Of a DNA stretch of 64,000 nucleotides, positions 27,116 through 36,327 are shown in pieces. A program made the translations under genes and the position numbers. The notes beneath the pieces were generated by a model. It was not told the origin of the DNA. It did no database searches and saw nothing but the letters and a program-made list of their open reading frames with translations. The DNA is from Sulfopaludibacter sp035606355 (GTDB lineage: Bacteria; Acidobacteriota; Terriglobia; Bryobacterales; Bryobacteraceae), in the NCBI GenBank assembly GCA_035606355.1, contig DATNFO010000061.1, positions 1-64,000 of the forward strand. The letters are read 5' to 3'. The first letter of the stretch is position 1, and each line of letters opens with the position of its first letter.

Positions 27116-29956
27116 TCACTTCCCGGAGACGTAAACAGTGACGCCGGTTTGCGTTTGCGCGCCACCGATGGTAATCACCACCGGCTGCGCGCCGGCGCTC
27201 AATCCAACCGGAATCTGCACATTGATCTGCACCACACCGTACGGGCTTCCCGGCGCAGCCCCGGCGTACGTCACCGGCGCACTCACTCCGCCAACGGATG
27301 CCGTGACATTCGCGGCTAAAAAGTCCGGGCCCGCGGCCACGAGTCCATTTGCCGCCGCGGTTTGCAGCGCTCCGCCGCCCGTACCGTAGAACGAAATGAA
27401 GCTTCCCGCATTCGCCGGGTGCGTGGGTCCGTTGATGGTGCCGGTCTGATCCTGATTCACCGCCGCGGCTTGACCCGTTCCGGAGAAGTCCAGGGTGAAC
27501 AGCGAAGGCGTGGTTTGCGCCACCGGTGCCGTGACCGGAACGGACGTTTGGCCGTTAAAGGTAATGTAGATCTGCGCCTGGCTGCTCTGCAGGCCGAACG
27601 GCACAAGCACCGAAACCTGCCCGGCGGACGTGTAAAGAATTGGTGCCGCGATTCCGTTGATGTAGACGGTGGTTCCGGCGAACGTCGTCGTGTAAACGCC
27701 ATTGCTATTCGGCGAGTTCGTTGCGAGATTGGCGGGGCCGATCCCTGCGCCGTATAGCACCAGCACTTCGCCCGGCGAGATGGCGCCGATGCGATTCGTC
27801 GCGCCATTCGTCACTGCGGCGATGCTCAGATTGCCGCCCACGGCCACCATTTCCCGCACCGCGTTGTTGCCGGTGTCCGCAATGAAAACGTTCCCTTTCG
27901 AATCCGTCGCGAGCCCGGTGGGTTGGTTCAACGCCGCCGTCGTGGCGATGCCGCCATCGCCCGAGTATCCGGGCGTTCCAGTGCCCGCAACGGTGAGGAT
28001 GCCGCCGCCGGGAATGACTTTCCGGACGCGCGACCCGCCATCGCTGATATAGACCGCGCCCGTATTATCTACCGCTACGCCCGCCGGCGTGACGTGCGCG
28101 TTCAACGCGAGCCCGCCGTCGCCTGCGAAGCCCGGATCGCCTGTCCCGGCGATGGTTACGATATTCCCGGACGCGCTGACCATGCGAACGCGATTGTTCC
28201 CCTGGTCGGCGATGTAGACGTTGTCGGCGCTGTCGACCGCCACGTTTTGAGGGCCGTTCAGGCGAGCTTTGTTACCCGCGGCATTGTCTCCGCTGTAACC
28301 CTGCACGCCGGTGCCGGCGATGGTGCTGATGGTTCCACCTGTCGTGATCTTGCGGACCGCGCTGTTCAGATAATCGGCAATATACACGTTGCCCGATGCG
28401 TCTACCGCTACACCAGTCGGGAAGTTCAGTTGCGCGCTGCCCGCCGCTGCGCCGTCTCCGGCGTAACCGGGAGTTCCGCTTCCGGCGAACGTGCTGATGC
28501 TTCCCGCGGCCGTGACTTTTCGGATCTTCGAATTTGCGGTATCGGCGATGTACACGTTGCCGTTGCCATCCACCGCGACCCCTTCGGGCGAACTCAACTG
28601 CGCGGCCGTTGCTGCCGCGCCGTCGCCTCCGTTGCCGGCCGTTCCGGTGCCCGCGAAAGTCGTAATGGTGCCGTTCGCAGCCACTTTGCGCACCACATTG
28701 TTCGCCGTATCGGCGATGTAGACGTTGCCCGCGCCGTCCACGGCCACGCCCTGCGGCGCATAAAGCTGGGCGGCGGTTGCCTTGCCGTTATCTCCGGAAT
28801 AGTTCAGCCCGCCGTTGCCGGCAATGGTGGAGATGTTGCCCCCGGATACTTTCCGGATGCGGTAGTTCGCGGTGTCGGCGATATAAATGTTGCCGGACGA
28901 ATCGACTGCCATCCCGGTCGGGAGGTTCAACGAGGCTTTGGTGGCGCTGCCGTTATCGCCCGCGAATGCCGAACTGCCGTTGCCCACGATGGTGTTGATA
29001 ATGCCCTTGGTATTGACTTGGCGAATACGGCCGTCCTGCCGTTCGGCGATATAAATCTGTCCTTGGGAATCGACGAATAAGGCGTACGGTTCCACCAGAC
29101 CCGCGCTCGTCGCGGCCGCGCCATCGCCGGAGTAGGTGATCCCCGCGCTTGTCGGCGAACCCGCTACGGTGCTGATGTTTCCGTCGGTACCGACTTTCCG
29201 GATCGCGCCGTTCGCCGTATCGGCGATAAAGATATTGCCGGAGCTATCGACCGCGACGTCTTGCGGATGATTGACTTCACCCATCGTAGCGGGCGTAGTC
29301 GTGACGACGTTCGTGCCGGCGATGTTCGTAGTGAACGGGTCGCCGAAAAAGCCGGGGTAGCCGTCGCCGGCGACGGTGGCGATGTTCCCATCCGTCGTGA
29401 CCTTGCGAATCTGGTTGTGCCCCGTGTCCGCGATATAGACGTTGCCGCTCGAATCGGCTGCAACGCCGGAAGGAAGCTGCAATTGCGCCTGTGTAGCCGG
29501 ACCGCCATCGCCCGTGGCGCCGACGTAGCCGAGTTGCCCATTGCCAGCAAACGTGTTGATAATGCCCTGAGGATTGACCACGCGCACGCGATTATTCAAC
29601 GTGTCGGCGATGTACACGTTGCCCGATTTGTCGACCGCGATGCCGGCGGGTCCGTTCAGCTGCGCGCTGACCGCGGCTCCGCCGTCGCCTGAAAAGCCCG
29701 GCCGCGAGTTGCCCGCGACCAGCGTTACTGTGCTGCCGGCGATTTTGAAAACGGAGTTGCCGCTGGAGAAATAAACGTTGCCGGAGGCATCCACGGCAGC
29801 GCGGTTGGGCTGGCCGATAGGCGTACTGAGGGCTGCCGACGGCGTCGGGGGTGGCGCTCCGCCGGCAATTGTGGAGATCGAATACTGTTGCCCGAACGCC
29901 ACACAGGCGCCGGCCAGCAACAGGAAGAACCTGCTTCCAAAGGGCTTACTTTGCAT
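27116..29956 (-). CDS. Secreted NHL-repeat protein with TIGR03437 C-terminus
   Basis: This 946-aa protein has a signal peptide (MQSKPFGSRFFLLLAGACVAFG). About a dozen NHL repeats of the form GVAVDSSGNVYIADTANNRVRKV...GTGxxGYSGDG form one or two beta-propellers, to about residue 700. A TIGR03437 module follows (PGEVLVLYGAGIGP...VPFGLQ...TPSLFTLDFSGTGQAAAVNQD). The ATG at 29956 is right before the signal peptide. It follows ltaE by 34 bp and may belong to the hemW-ltaE transcript. The role is probably extracellular binding; the ligand is unknown. Confidence 0.9.
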   Translation of the reverse strand: MQSKPFGSRFFLLLAGACVAFGQQYSISTIAGGAPPPTPSAALSTPIGQPNRAAVDASGNVYFSSGNSVFKIAGSTVTLVAGNSRPGFSGDGGAAVSAQLNGPAGIAVDKSGNVYIADTLNNRVRVVNPQGIINTFAGNGQLGYVGATGDGGPATQAQLQLPSGVAADSSGNVYIADTGHNQIRKVTTDGNIATVAGDGYPGFFGDPFTTNIAGTNVVTTTPATMGEVNHPQDVAVDSSGNIFIADTANGAIRKVGTDGNISTVAGSPTSAGITYSGDGAAATSAGLVEPYALFVDSQGQIYIAERQDGRIRQVNTKGIINTIVGNGSSAFAGDNGSATKASLNLPTGMAVDSSGNIYIADTANYRIRKVSGGNISTIAGNGGLNYSGDNGKATAAQLYAPQGVAVDGAGNVYIADTANNVVRKVAANGTITTFAGTGTAGNGGDGAAATAAQLSSPEGVAVDGNGNVYIADTANSKIRKVTAAGSISTFAGSGTPGYAGDGAAAGSAQLNFPTGVAVDASGNVYIADYLNSAVRKITTGGTISTIAGTGVQGYSGDNAAGNKARLNGPQNVAVDSADNVYIADQGNNRVRMVSASGNIVTIAGTGDPGFAGDGGLALNAHVTPAGVAVDNTGAVYISDGGSRVRKVIPGGGILTVAGTGTPGYSGDGGIATTAALNQPTGLATDSKGNVFIADTGNNAVREMVAVGGNLSIAAVTNGATNRIGAISPGEVLVLYGAGIGPANLATNSPNSNGVYTTTFAGTTVYINGIAAPILYTSAGQVSVLVPFGLQSSQAQIYITFNGQTSVPVTAPVAQTTPSLFTLDFSGTGQAAAVNQDQTGTINGPTHPANAGSFISFYGTGGGALQTAAANGLVAAGPDFLAANVTASVGGVSAPVTYAGAAPGSPYGVVQINVQIPVGLSAGAQPVVITIGGAQTQTGVTVYVSGK

Positions 29957-29990
29957 GTACTTGCTCAGAATAACAGGAATACGAATGCGC

Positions 29991-31040
29991 TTAATTGGTT
30001 GTGGTCTGCATCTTTGCGGCCACGGCCTCGCGCATGGCGGCCACCGCCTGCTCACAAGCGCCCCGATCCGCATCGTAGTGGGTCACGGCCCGCATCTGGC
30101 GCTCGTTGATGCCGTTGAGCAGAACCCCGCGTTCCTTCATTCGCGCGCTGATCGCCGCCGGCGCCAGGCCTGTGCCGGAAATATCGAACACCACGATGTT
30201 GGTCTGCACCCGGTCGGGATCGACGGAAATGCCGGGGATTTGCGAAAAGCCCCGAGCCAGGAATTTCGCGTTGGTATGGTCCTCATGCAGGCGGCGCGGC
30301 ATCTTCTCCAGTGCGATCAGTCCGGCCGCCGCCAGCACTCCGGCCTGCCGCATTCCGCCGCCCAGCCGCTTGCGATACAAGCGGCCCTTGCCGATGAGGT
30401 CGGCCGGTCCGGCGAGAATGGAGCCGGCCGGCGCTCCGAGGCCCTTCGACAAACAGAACATCAGCGTATCGGCAGGCGCGGCGATTTCCCGCACCGGCAT
30501 TCCCAGCGCGGCCGCGGCATTGAATATGCGCGCCCCATCCATGTGGACCGGTACCCCGAGCGCATGTGCGCCGTCGCAGATCTCGCGGACCGTCTCGTTC
30601 GGATAGATGGTGCCACCCCACATATTGTGCGTGTTTTCGAGTGCAACCAGACCCGTGGGCGCGGAATACGGATTCACCGGCTTGATGAGCGGGCGAACAC
30701 GATCCCAGGTGAGAATGCCGTTGTCCGTCTGGATCGTGCGAAGGACGCAGCCGCTGAACCATGCCACCATCGAGAGCTCATAATCCAACAGGTGGGCGCG
30801 CGAGTCGGCGATCACCTCCTGGCCATGCTCGGTGAGCAGTTTCACGGCGATGGTGTTGCCCATCGTCCCGGTGGGCACGAAGAGCGCGGCTGCTTTGCCC
30901 GCGATCTCGGCGGCTCGCTGCTCCAGGCGATTCACGGTGGGGTCTTCGCCATACACGTCGTCGCCGACCTCGGCTTCGAACATGGCGCGGCGCATTTCCT
31001 CGGTAGGTTTGGTTACGGTGTCGCTGCGTAGATCGATCAT
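29991..31040 (-). CDS. ltaE: Low-specificity L-threonine aldolase
   Basis: This 349-aa PLP enzyme splits threonine or allo-threonine into glycine and acetaldehyde. Motifs include SDTVTKPT near the start, GDDVYGEDPTVNRLE, HMDGARIFNAA and the PLP lysine K199 (CLSKGLGAP). The length is normal. The start overlaps the hemW stop (ATGA at 31037-31040), so the two genes are coupled although their functions have no obvious link. Confidence 0.95.
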   Translation of the reverse strand: MIDLRSDTVTKPTEEMRRAMFEAEVGDDVYGEDPTVNRLEQRAAEIAGKAAALFVPTGTMGNTIAVKLLTEHGQEVIADSRAHLLDYELSMVAWFSGCVLRTIQTDNGILTWDRVRPLIKPVNPYSAPTGLVALENTHNMWGGTIYPNETVREICDGAHALGVPVHMDGARIFNAAAALGMPVREIAAPADTLMFCLSKGLGAPAGSILAGPADLIGKGRLYRKRLGGGMRQAGVLAAAGLIALEKMPRRLHEDHTNAKFLARGFSQIPGISVDPDRVQTNIVVFDISGTGLAPAAISARMKERGVLLNGINERQMRAVTHYDADRGACEQAVAAMREAVAAKMQTTTN

Positions 31041-32128
31041 TGAATGAGGAACTCCTGGAACACTTCGTTGGAGAGAAGCACGCCGCGGCTGGTCAGTCGC
31101 AGCGTTTCGCCGTCGGCCTCAAGCAGCCCGGCGTCGAGAAAGCGGTGGATGGGCGCTTCGTAGCGGCGCCATTCTTCGCGAGTGGGTTGAATGCCGGCGC
31201 TGAGCCGCAGGCCGATGAAGAACCGCTCGTCGGGCGACGATGCGGTTCCGGCAGGGGTTTCCGCAACCGCGGCAAGGTATTCCGCGATGGTCTCCGGATT
31301 CTCGCGCCGGGCCGTTCCGCTGAAGGAGTGCGCATCCGCGCCGAAGCCGGCGTAGGGCTCGAGCAGCCAGTATTTCAGGTTGTGCCGCGATTCCAAGCCG
31401 GGCCGCGCAAAGTTGGAAATCTCATAGCGCCGGATGCCCATCGCGTGCAATCGCTCGACGGCTGCTTCGTAGAACCCGGCTGTCGCATCATCGGACGGAG
31501 CATCCGCAGCGCCGTACCGAATTCCGCCGATTAGCATCTCCTTGCCGAGCCGGCTGTCTTCATCCACTTCCAGCATGTAGACGGAAACGTGCGCCGGCGC
31601 CAACCGCTCGATCCAGTCCAGCGATTCGCGCCATGAGGCTTCGGTTTGTCCAGCGAGTCCGGCGATCAGGTCGATATTGCAGTTCGTAATCCCGGCTGCG
31701 GCCAGTATTGCCAGATCGCCGGTTACGGTTTGCGCGCTGTGCTTGCGGCCGGTGCGCCGAATCTCCGTTTCGATGAAGGACTGCACGCCGAGGCTCACCC
31801 GGTTAATCCCCGCGGCTGACCAGGCGCGCGCTTTTTCAGCCGTGATGGTGCCCGGCGCGGCTTCGAGTGTCGCTTCCAGCCAGGGACGTCCGGGGATTGC
31901 CGCGAGCAAATGGGTGAGTGCAGGGGAATCGATGTTGCTCGGCGTGCCCCCGCCCAGGTACACGGTCTCCGGAGTCCACTGCCACGCATGGTCGAGGATT
32001 TCGGCGCGGAGCTTCGCCAGGTACCGCGCTTCGAGGTCGCGCGGAAAGACTCCCGACGCGAAATTGCAATAAGTACACTTCTGGGCACAGAAGGGGTACG
32101 ACAGGTAAACTCCGGGCACTTCTTCCAT
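31037..32128 (-). CDS. hemW: Radical SAM family heme chaperone HemW
   Basis: This 363-aa protein has the radical SAM cluster motif C14-x3-C18-x2-C21 (YPFCAQKCTYCNF). It also has GGGTPSN, SLGVQSF and the C-terminal HemN/HemW domain ending in SNEVFQEFLI. Bacterial members of this length are heme chaperones and do not show coproporphyrinogen oxidase activity. The ATG at 32128 gives the family N-terminus (PGVYLSYPFC); the same frame is open further upstream but has no family signal there. Confidence 0.93.
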   Translation of the reverse strand: MEEVPGVYLSYPFCAQKCTYCNFASGVFPRDLEARYLAKLRAEILDHAWQWTPETVYLGGGTPSNIDSPALTHLLAAIPGRPWLEATLEAAPGTITAEKARAWSAAGINRVSLGVQSFIETEIRRTGRKHSAQTVTGDLAILAAAGITNCNIDLIAGLAGQTEASWRESLDWIERLAPAHVSVYMLEVDEDSRLGKEMLIGGIRYGAADAPSDDATAGFYEAAVERLHAMGIRRYEISNFARPGLESRHNLKYWLLEPYAGFGADAHSFSGTARRENPETIAEYLAAVAETPAGTASSPDERFFIGLRLSAGIQPTREEWRRYEAPIHRFLDAGLLEADGETLRLTSRGVLLSNEVFQEFLIQ

Positions 32129-32221
32129 TGTAGAGGGTCCGGAGTACGGGCAAATGGGCGAGTGCCGCTCGGCTAAATCACGGCAGCTTTTGTTGTAGAG
32201 TGTGGGAATGCTCCGAGTCGG

Positions 32222-33454
32222 ATGATGCTGAACCTCGCTGCCGTCGCGCAAACCCTTCAGCAGCAGACCTACACTCTGCCGCCGGACAAACTCGCCAAAG
32301 CCATCGCCTACGCCGCCGCGCGAAACCGCCTGCACTTCATCAGCGCGTTTTACGGCTTCCTGGTGGTGGCCGTCGTGATTGCCTGGCGCATCGGACCTCG
32401 ATTCCGCGATGTCGCCGAGCGAACCACGCGCCGGCGAATCGGCCAGGCCTACATCTTCGGAGCGCTGCTCGTGCTTGCCACCGATATCCTGGGCCTGCCC
32501 ACCGACCTCATGGGTCAACGCCTCGCCTTGCAATTCGAACAAAGCGTGCAAGGCTGGGGCTCCTGGTTTTGGGATTGGACGAAAGGAGAGATGTTGGGTG
32601 TCGCAGCTACAGGGTTCCTGCTGTGGGTGCTCTACGCCATCATCCGGCGGAGTCCACGACGCTGGTGGGTATGGTTCTGGCTGGCGTCCATTCCCATGAT
32701 CCTGTTCGTCATGTTCATTACGCCGGTATTGATTGAGCCGATGTTCTACAAATTCACTCCGCTCGCATCGACTCAGCCGGCGCTCGTCGATGCCATCGGC
32801 AGGGTGGTGGCGCGAGGAGGCCTGGATATTCCGCCGTCGCGCATGTTCGAAATGGACGCGAGCTCCAAGGTGAACTCTCTGAACGCATACGTGGCGGGGC
32901 TCGGCGCGAGCAAACGCGTCGTGGTCTGGGACACGACGATCCGCAAAATGACCCCCGACGAGATCCTTTTCGTCTTTGGCCACGAGATGGGACACTACGT
33001 TCTGGGCCATAACTGGATGCTGATCGCGAGCTCCTGCGCGGTGATCCTCGTGTTCCTCTGGCTCGGCTTCCACGCGATGCGGTGGGCGCTCCGGCGGTGG
33101 GGCGAGCAATGGCGCATTCGCGATGTCGCCGACTGGGCATCCGCGCCGGTGCTGATGCTGGCCTTCGCGATTTTCAGTTTTGTCTCCGAACCGGTGACAA
33201 ACTCCTTCAGCCGCATGCTGGAGCACAACGCCGATGTCTACGGTCTCGAAGTAATTCACGGCATCGTGCCGAATTCGCCGCAAGTGGCTGCCGCGGCATT
33301 TCAGATTCTCGGCGAGGTGTCGCTGAGCGACCCCAACCCGAGCCCGTTCATCGAGTTCTGGCTCTACAATCACCCCTCCGTCAGCGACCGTGTGCGCTTC
33401 GCCGCGACGTATGACCCCTGGGGCGCCGGGGCGCCGCGCAAGTACGTACAGTAA
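32222..33454 (+). CDS. M48 family membrane metalloprotease (CAAX-protease-like)
   Basis: This 410-aa protein has an N-terminal membrane region of about 170 residues resembling the CAAX prenyl protease N-terminal domain. The zinc site HEMGH lies at H254-E255-H258, and the third ligand is in SRMLEHNADVYGLE. The C-terminus has NHPSVSDRVRF, as in Ste24-type enzymes. It diverges from hemW and is followed 10 bp later by the cysteine desulfurase gene. Confidence 0.93.
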   Translation: MMLNLAAVAQTLQQQTYTLPPDKLAKAIAYAAARNRLHFISAFYGFLVVAVVIAWRIGPRFRDVAERTTRRRIGQAYIFGALLVLATDILGLPTDLMGQRLALQFEQSVQGWGSWFWDWTKGEMLGVAATGFLLWVLYAIIRRSPRRWWVWFWLASIPMILFVMFITPVLIEPMFYKFTPLASTQPALVDAIGRVVARGGLDIPPSRMFEMDASSKVNSLNAYVAGLGASKRVVVWDTTIRKMTPDEILFVFGHEMGHYVLGHNWMLIASSCAVILVFLWLGFHAMRWALRRWGEQWRIRDVADWASAPVLMLAFAIFSFVSEPVTNSFSRMLEHNADVYGLEVIHGIVPNSPQVAAAAFQILGEVSLSDPNPSPFIEFWLYNHPSVSDRVRFAATYDPWGAGAPRKYVQ

Positions 33455-33464
33455 GCTGAAATCA

Positions 33465-34586
33465 GTGGTCCAGAAACCCGTCTACCTCGACTACCAAGCC
33501 ACTACTCCGCTCGACGAGCGCGTGCTCGATGCCATGCTTCCCTACCTGCGCGGCAAATTCGGCAATGCAGCCAGCCGCACGCATCAGTTCGGGTGGGAGG
33601 CGGAAAAGGCCGTCGATTTTGCCCGGAAACGCGTGGCCACCCTGGCCGGCGCCGGCCCGCGCGAGATCGTTTTCACCAGCGGGGCAACGGAATCGAACAA
33701 TCTTGCCATCAAGGGTGCGCGCGGCCATGTCGTCACTGTGGCGACCGAGCACCGTGCGGTGCTCGATCCGGCCGGCCCCTCCGCGACGATCGTGCCGGTG
33801 GATCGCGACGGACTGGTCAGCGTCGAAGAACTGCGCCGCGCGATTCGTCCGGATACCGTTCTCGTCAGCGTGATGTACGCCAATAACGAGGCCGGCACCA
33901 TTCAGCCCGTCGCCGCGATCGGCGCGATGTGCCGGGAACGCGGCGTGTTGTTCCATTGCGACGCCGCGCAAGCCTTCGGCAAAATTCCCGTCGACGTGCA
34001 GCGCGATTCCATTGACCTGATGAGCATCAGCGCGCATAAACTCTACGGACCCAAGGGGGTCGGCGCGCTGTATGTGCGGCGCGGGGTGAAGTTGGCGGCG
34101 CAGATGGAAGGCGGCGGACATGAAGGCGGACTACGCTCGGGAACTCTGAACGTGCCCGGCATTGTGGGCTTCGGAGCGGCCTGCACGATCGCGCGCGACG
34201 AAATGGCGGAGGAGGCGGAACGGGTCGGGGCGCTGCGGGATCGTTTGCAGTTGCGGCTGACTACCGAGCTCGATCAAGTGCGCGTCAACGGAGCGCTCGC
34301 CGCGCGGCTGCCAGGGAATTTGAACGTGATGTTCGGCTGGGTGGCCGCCGATTCATTGCTGATGGCGTTGCCGGATCTGGCGCTCTCGACAGGGTCGGCC
34401 TGCAGTTCGGCGGAATCGAAGCCGAGCCATGTATTGACAGCCATGGGCCGGAGTCTCGAAGAAGCGCGAAGCAGCGTCCGCTTCGGCTTAGGGCGCTTCA
34501 CGACGGCGGAAGAAGTCGAGTATGCCGCCGCAAGGGTAATCGAAGCAGTCGGCCGCCTGCGGGCGCTGTCGACGCTGATGCCATAA
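33465..34586 (+). CDS. Cysteine desulfurase (NifS/IscS-like)
   Basis: This 373-aa PLP enzyme takes sulfur from cysteine for Fe-S clusters or thiolation. The GTG start gives VYLDYQATTP. TSGATESNN, H96 (TEHRAVL), the PLP lysine K192 (SAHKLYGPKG) and the active-site C313 (STGSACSSAES) are all present. The start is 7 nt after a TAAGCT hexamer that includes the stop of the M48 gene. No iscU-like scaffold gene lies next to it. Confidence 0.93.
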   Translation: MVQKPVYLDYQATTPLDERVLDAMLPYLRGKFGNAASRTHQFGWEAEKAVDFARKRVATLAGAGPREIVFTSGATESNNLAIKGARGHVVTVATEHRAVLDPAGPSATIVPVDRDGLVSVEELRRAIRPDTVLVSVMYANNEAGTIQPVAAIGAMCRERGVLFHCDAAQAFGKIPVDVQRDSIDLMSISAHKLYGPKGVGALYVRRGVKLAAQMEGGGHEGGLRSGTLNVPGIVGFGAACTIARDEMAEEAERVGALRDRLQLRLTTELDQVRVNGALAARLPGNLNVMFGWVAADSLLMALPDLALSTGSACSSAESKPSHVLTAMGRSLEEARSSVRFGLGRFTTAEEVEYAAARVIEAVGRLRALSTLMP

Positions 34587-35040
34587 GCACGCATCGGCCG
34601 GCGGGTATGTAATTCAAAAGCACTCGCATCCCCGGCACCGTTTGCCCCTCCCTCACGGGCTTGTGAAAAAATTGCTTGTTGCCGCATTCAAACGCACTCC
34701 GATCCCCGGCACCTTTTACCGCTCCCTCACGGTCACGGCTCCGTATGTAGTTGATGCTGCTAACCGAGCCGCAACCGTGAAGGAGCGGTAAAAGGTGTAT
34801 CGAAAGGCGAGTGAAGCGCGACGAGAACAACGGCTCGAGTTTTTCTCAGCCCCGTGAGGAAGCGGTAAACGTCATCGAAAAGGCGAATGGAGCGCCACGA
34901 GAGCAACGGCTCGAGTTTTTCTCAGCCCCGTGAGAGCGGTAAACAGCATTGAAAAAGCGAATGGAGCGCGACGAGAACACCAGCCGGATTTTTCACACCC
35001 CCGTCAGAAACAACTGGCGCCTGTTGCTGTTACTCTCTAT
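34587..35040. repeat. Repeat-rich intergenic region
   Basis: This 454-bp gap between two + genes holds a partial copy (about 34619-34656), a full MITE-like element (34657-34853) and two further half-units with 76-77-bp spacing (GTGAGGAAGCGGTAAA at 34854 and GTGAGAGCGGTAAA at about 34930). No coding potential is visible. Confidence 0.75.
34657..34853 (+). mobile_element. MITE-like element, copy 2
   Basis: This 197-bp copy is in direct orientation. The left end is GGGCTTGTGAAAAAAT and the right end is GTTTTTCTCAGCCCC. The 88-bp palindromic core is 34710-34797 with the loop TATGTAGTTGATGCTGCTAA. Several stem positions have decayed on the right arm. Confidence 0.65.
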
Positions 35041-35628
35041 ATGATGCTGGGCGTCCTGTCGAAAGTCCGCCGCTTCGTTGTGGCAGAGGGACCATCTTTC
35101 GTCTTCTGGTTCTACTTCGGCGAGGTGCTCTATCATCGTCAAACGCCAACTGTGGCGTACCATTGGCTCTGGCAAGGTGTCGCCGTTTCCATACTGCTCG
35201 GAGCTTTGAAAGCTTATTATCGGCAGTGGAAACGGGCGGTGATTGCGGAATCGCGACTGGCCGAAAAACCCGAAACGCGCCGCACTTTCGTGCAGAATCC
35301 GCGTGAAGTGCTGTCCCTCTACTGGCAACCGGGTTACGACGCGCTGCAGAAGGTCGCACCCGTGATCGGGCAGTGGATCTGCGTATCAGGCTACTTCCAG
35401 GGCGAGGCCGAGCGCCTCACCCGCGACGGCTACCACGTCACGCTCCGGCAGGAATGCGGGCGTGTTCTGCACTTGGTGTTTCCGAAAGCCGCCGAGGAAT
35501 CCGTGAAGTCGCTGCGACGGGCGCAAATGGTGATAGCCATCTGCAAAGTGAACTACGGGCCAAGCTTGCTGCTCGAAGACTGCGAAATCGTCGAATCCCG
35601 CCCGGCAACCAAAGTTCGCTGCGCCTGA
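35041..35628 (+). CDS. Hypothetical membrane protein with OB-fold (tRNA_anti-like) C-terminus
   Basis: I do not recognise this protein of about 195 aa by name. The N-terminal third has two hydrophobic stretches (FVFWFYFGEVLYH and WQGVAVSILLGALKAYY). The C-terminal 85 residues read IGQWICVSGYFQGEA...YHVTLRQ...LHLVFP...VIAICKVNYGPSLLLEDCEIV, the strand pattern of a tRNA_anti-like OB fold. The start is the ATGATG at 35041; the frame is open upstream into the repeats but those residues look random. It ends just inside the rpmI promoter. Confidence 0.6.
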   Translation: MMLGVLSKVRRFVVAEGPSFVFWFYFGEVLYHRQTPTVAYHWLWQGVAVSILLGALKAYYRQWKRAVIAESRLAEKPETRRTFVQNPREVLSLYWQPGYDALQKVAPVIGQWICVSGYFQGEAERLTRDGYHVTLRQECGRVLHLVFPKAAEESVKSLRRAQMVIAICKVNYGPSLLLEDCEIVESRPATKVRCA

Positions 35629-35654
35629 AACCGGCATTCGTGCCGTGTTATACT
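35625..35654 (+). promoter_or_regulatory. Promoter of rpmI-rplT
   Basis: CTGAAA (35625-35630) and TATACT (35649-35654) are 18 bp apart. Transcription would start near 35661, about 30 nt before rpmI. The -35 box overlaps the end of the preceding gene. There is no infC upstream, so the ribosomal genes have their own promoter here. Confidence 0.6.
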
Positions 35655-35689
35655 TCTGTAGTCTACCTGTACGTTCCCAGGGAATACTT

Positions 35690-35884
35690 ATGCCTAAGCT
35701 GAAGACACACAAAGGTGCGTCCAAGCGGTTCAAGAAAACGGGCACCGGCAAGATCGTTAGAAATCATGCCTTTGGCCGCCATATCCTGACCAGCAAACCG
35801 CACAAACGCAAGAAGAAGTTGCACCAGAGCGTAGTGGCCGATGCGGCCGATCAACCCGCTCTGAAACGCATGCTCCCCTACTAA
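35690..35884 (+). CDS. rpmI: 50S ribosomal protein L35
   Basis: This 64-aa basic protein begins MPKLKTHKGASKRFKKTGTG and contains HILTSKPHKRKKKL, a clear L35. It is followed 74 bp later by rplT. The usual infC gene is not next to it. Confidence 0.97.
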   Translation: MPKLKTHKGASKRFKKTGTGKIVRNHAFGRHILTSKPHKRKKKLHQSVVADAADQPALKRMLPY

Positions 35885-35958
35885 GTAGGCGTGGGCATTT
35901 TTGCGCGGACGGTGCTCGTCGCACGTGCCCGTTCCGCCAATAAATAAGGAGATGAAAC

Positions 35959-36327
35959 GTGCCTAGAGTCAAACGAGGTACCCACCGCAGGGCGTCGCGG
36001 AAGAAGACGCTCGAACTCGCCAGCGGTTATTTTTTAACCAAAAGCAAACTGCATCGCGCAGCCCAGGAAGCGGTCGAGCGCGGCCTGAAGTTTGCCTACG
36101 TCGGACGCAAAAACAAGAAGCGCGAATATCGTTCCCTCTGGATTGTGCGCATCAACGCGTCCTGCCGCGCCGCCGGCATGAGCTATAGCCAGTTCCTGCA
36201 TGGCCTGAAGGTCGCCGGGATGGACCTGAACCGCAAGGTTCTGGCCGATGTCGCTCTTCATGACGACGCGGCGTTCCAGCAACTCATCAATGCGGCGAAG
36301 GGCGGCCTGGAGAGCGCGAAGGCATGA
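35959..36327 (+). CDS. rplT: 50S ribosomal protein L20
   Basis: This 122-aa protein has the L20 N-terminus (MPRVKRGTHRRASRKK) and the conserved SYSQFLHGLKVAGMDLNRKVLADVA. L20 commonly represses its own operon by binding mRNA; the 74-bp rpmI-rplT spacer could host such a site but I could not fold it. Its stop overlaps the next start (ATGA). Confidence 0.97.
   Translation: MPRVKRGTHRRASRKKTLELASGYFLTKSKLHRAAQEAVERGLKFAYVGRKNKKREYRSLWIVRINASCRAAGMSYSQFLHGLKVAGMDLNRKVLADVALHDDAAFQQLINAAKGGLESAKA

Noticed and set aside
31037..32128. Coproporphyrinogen III dehydrogenase (hemN) as the name for the HemW-like gene
   Set aside because: Its length and C-terminal pattern fit the heme chaperone HemW, and it lacks the longer N-terminus of HemN.
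31037..33373. 778-codon version of hemW
   Set aside because: The extra 415 residues run antisense to the M48 protease and look random. The family N-terminus begins at 32128.
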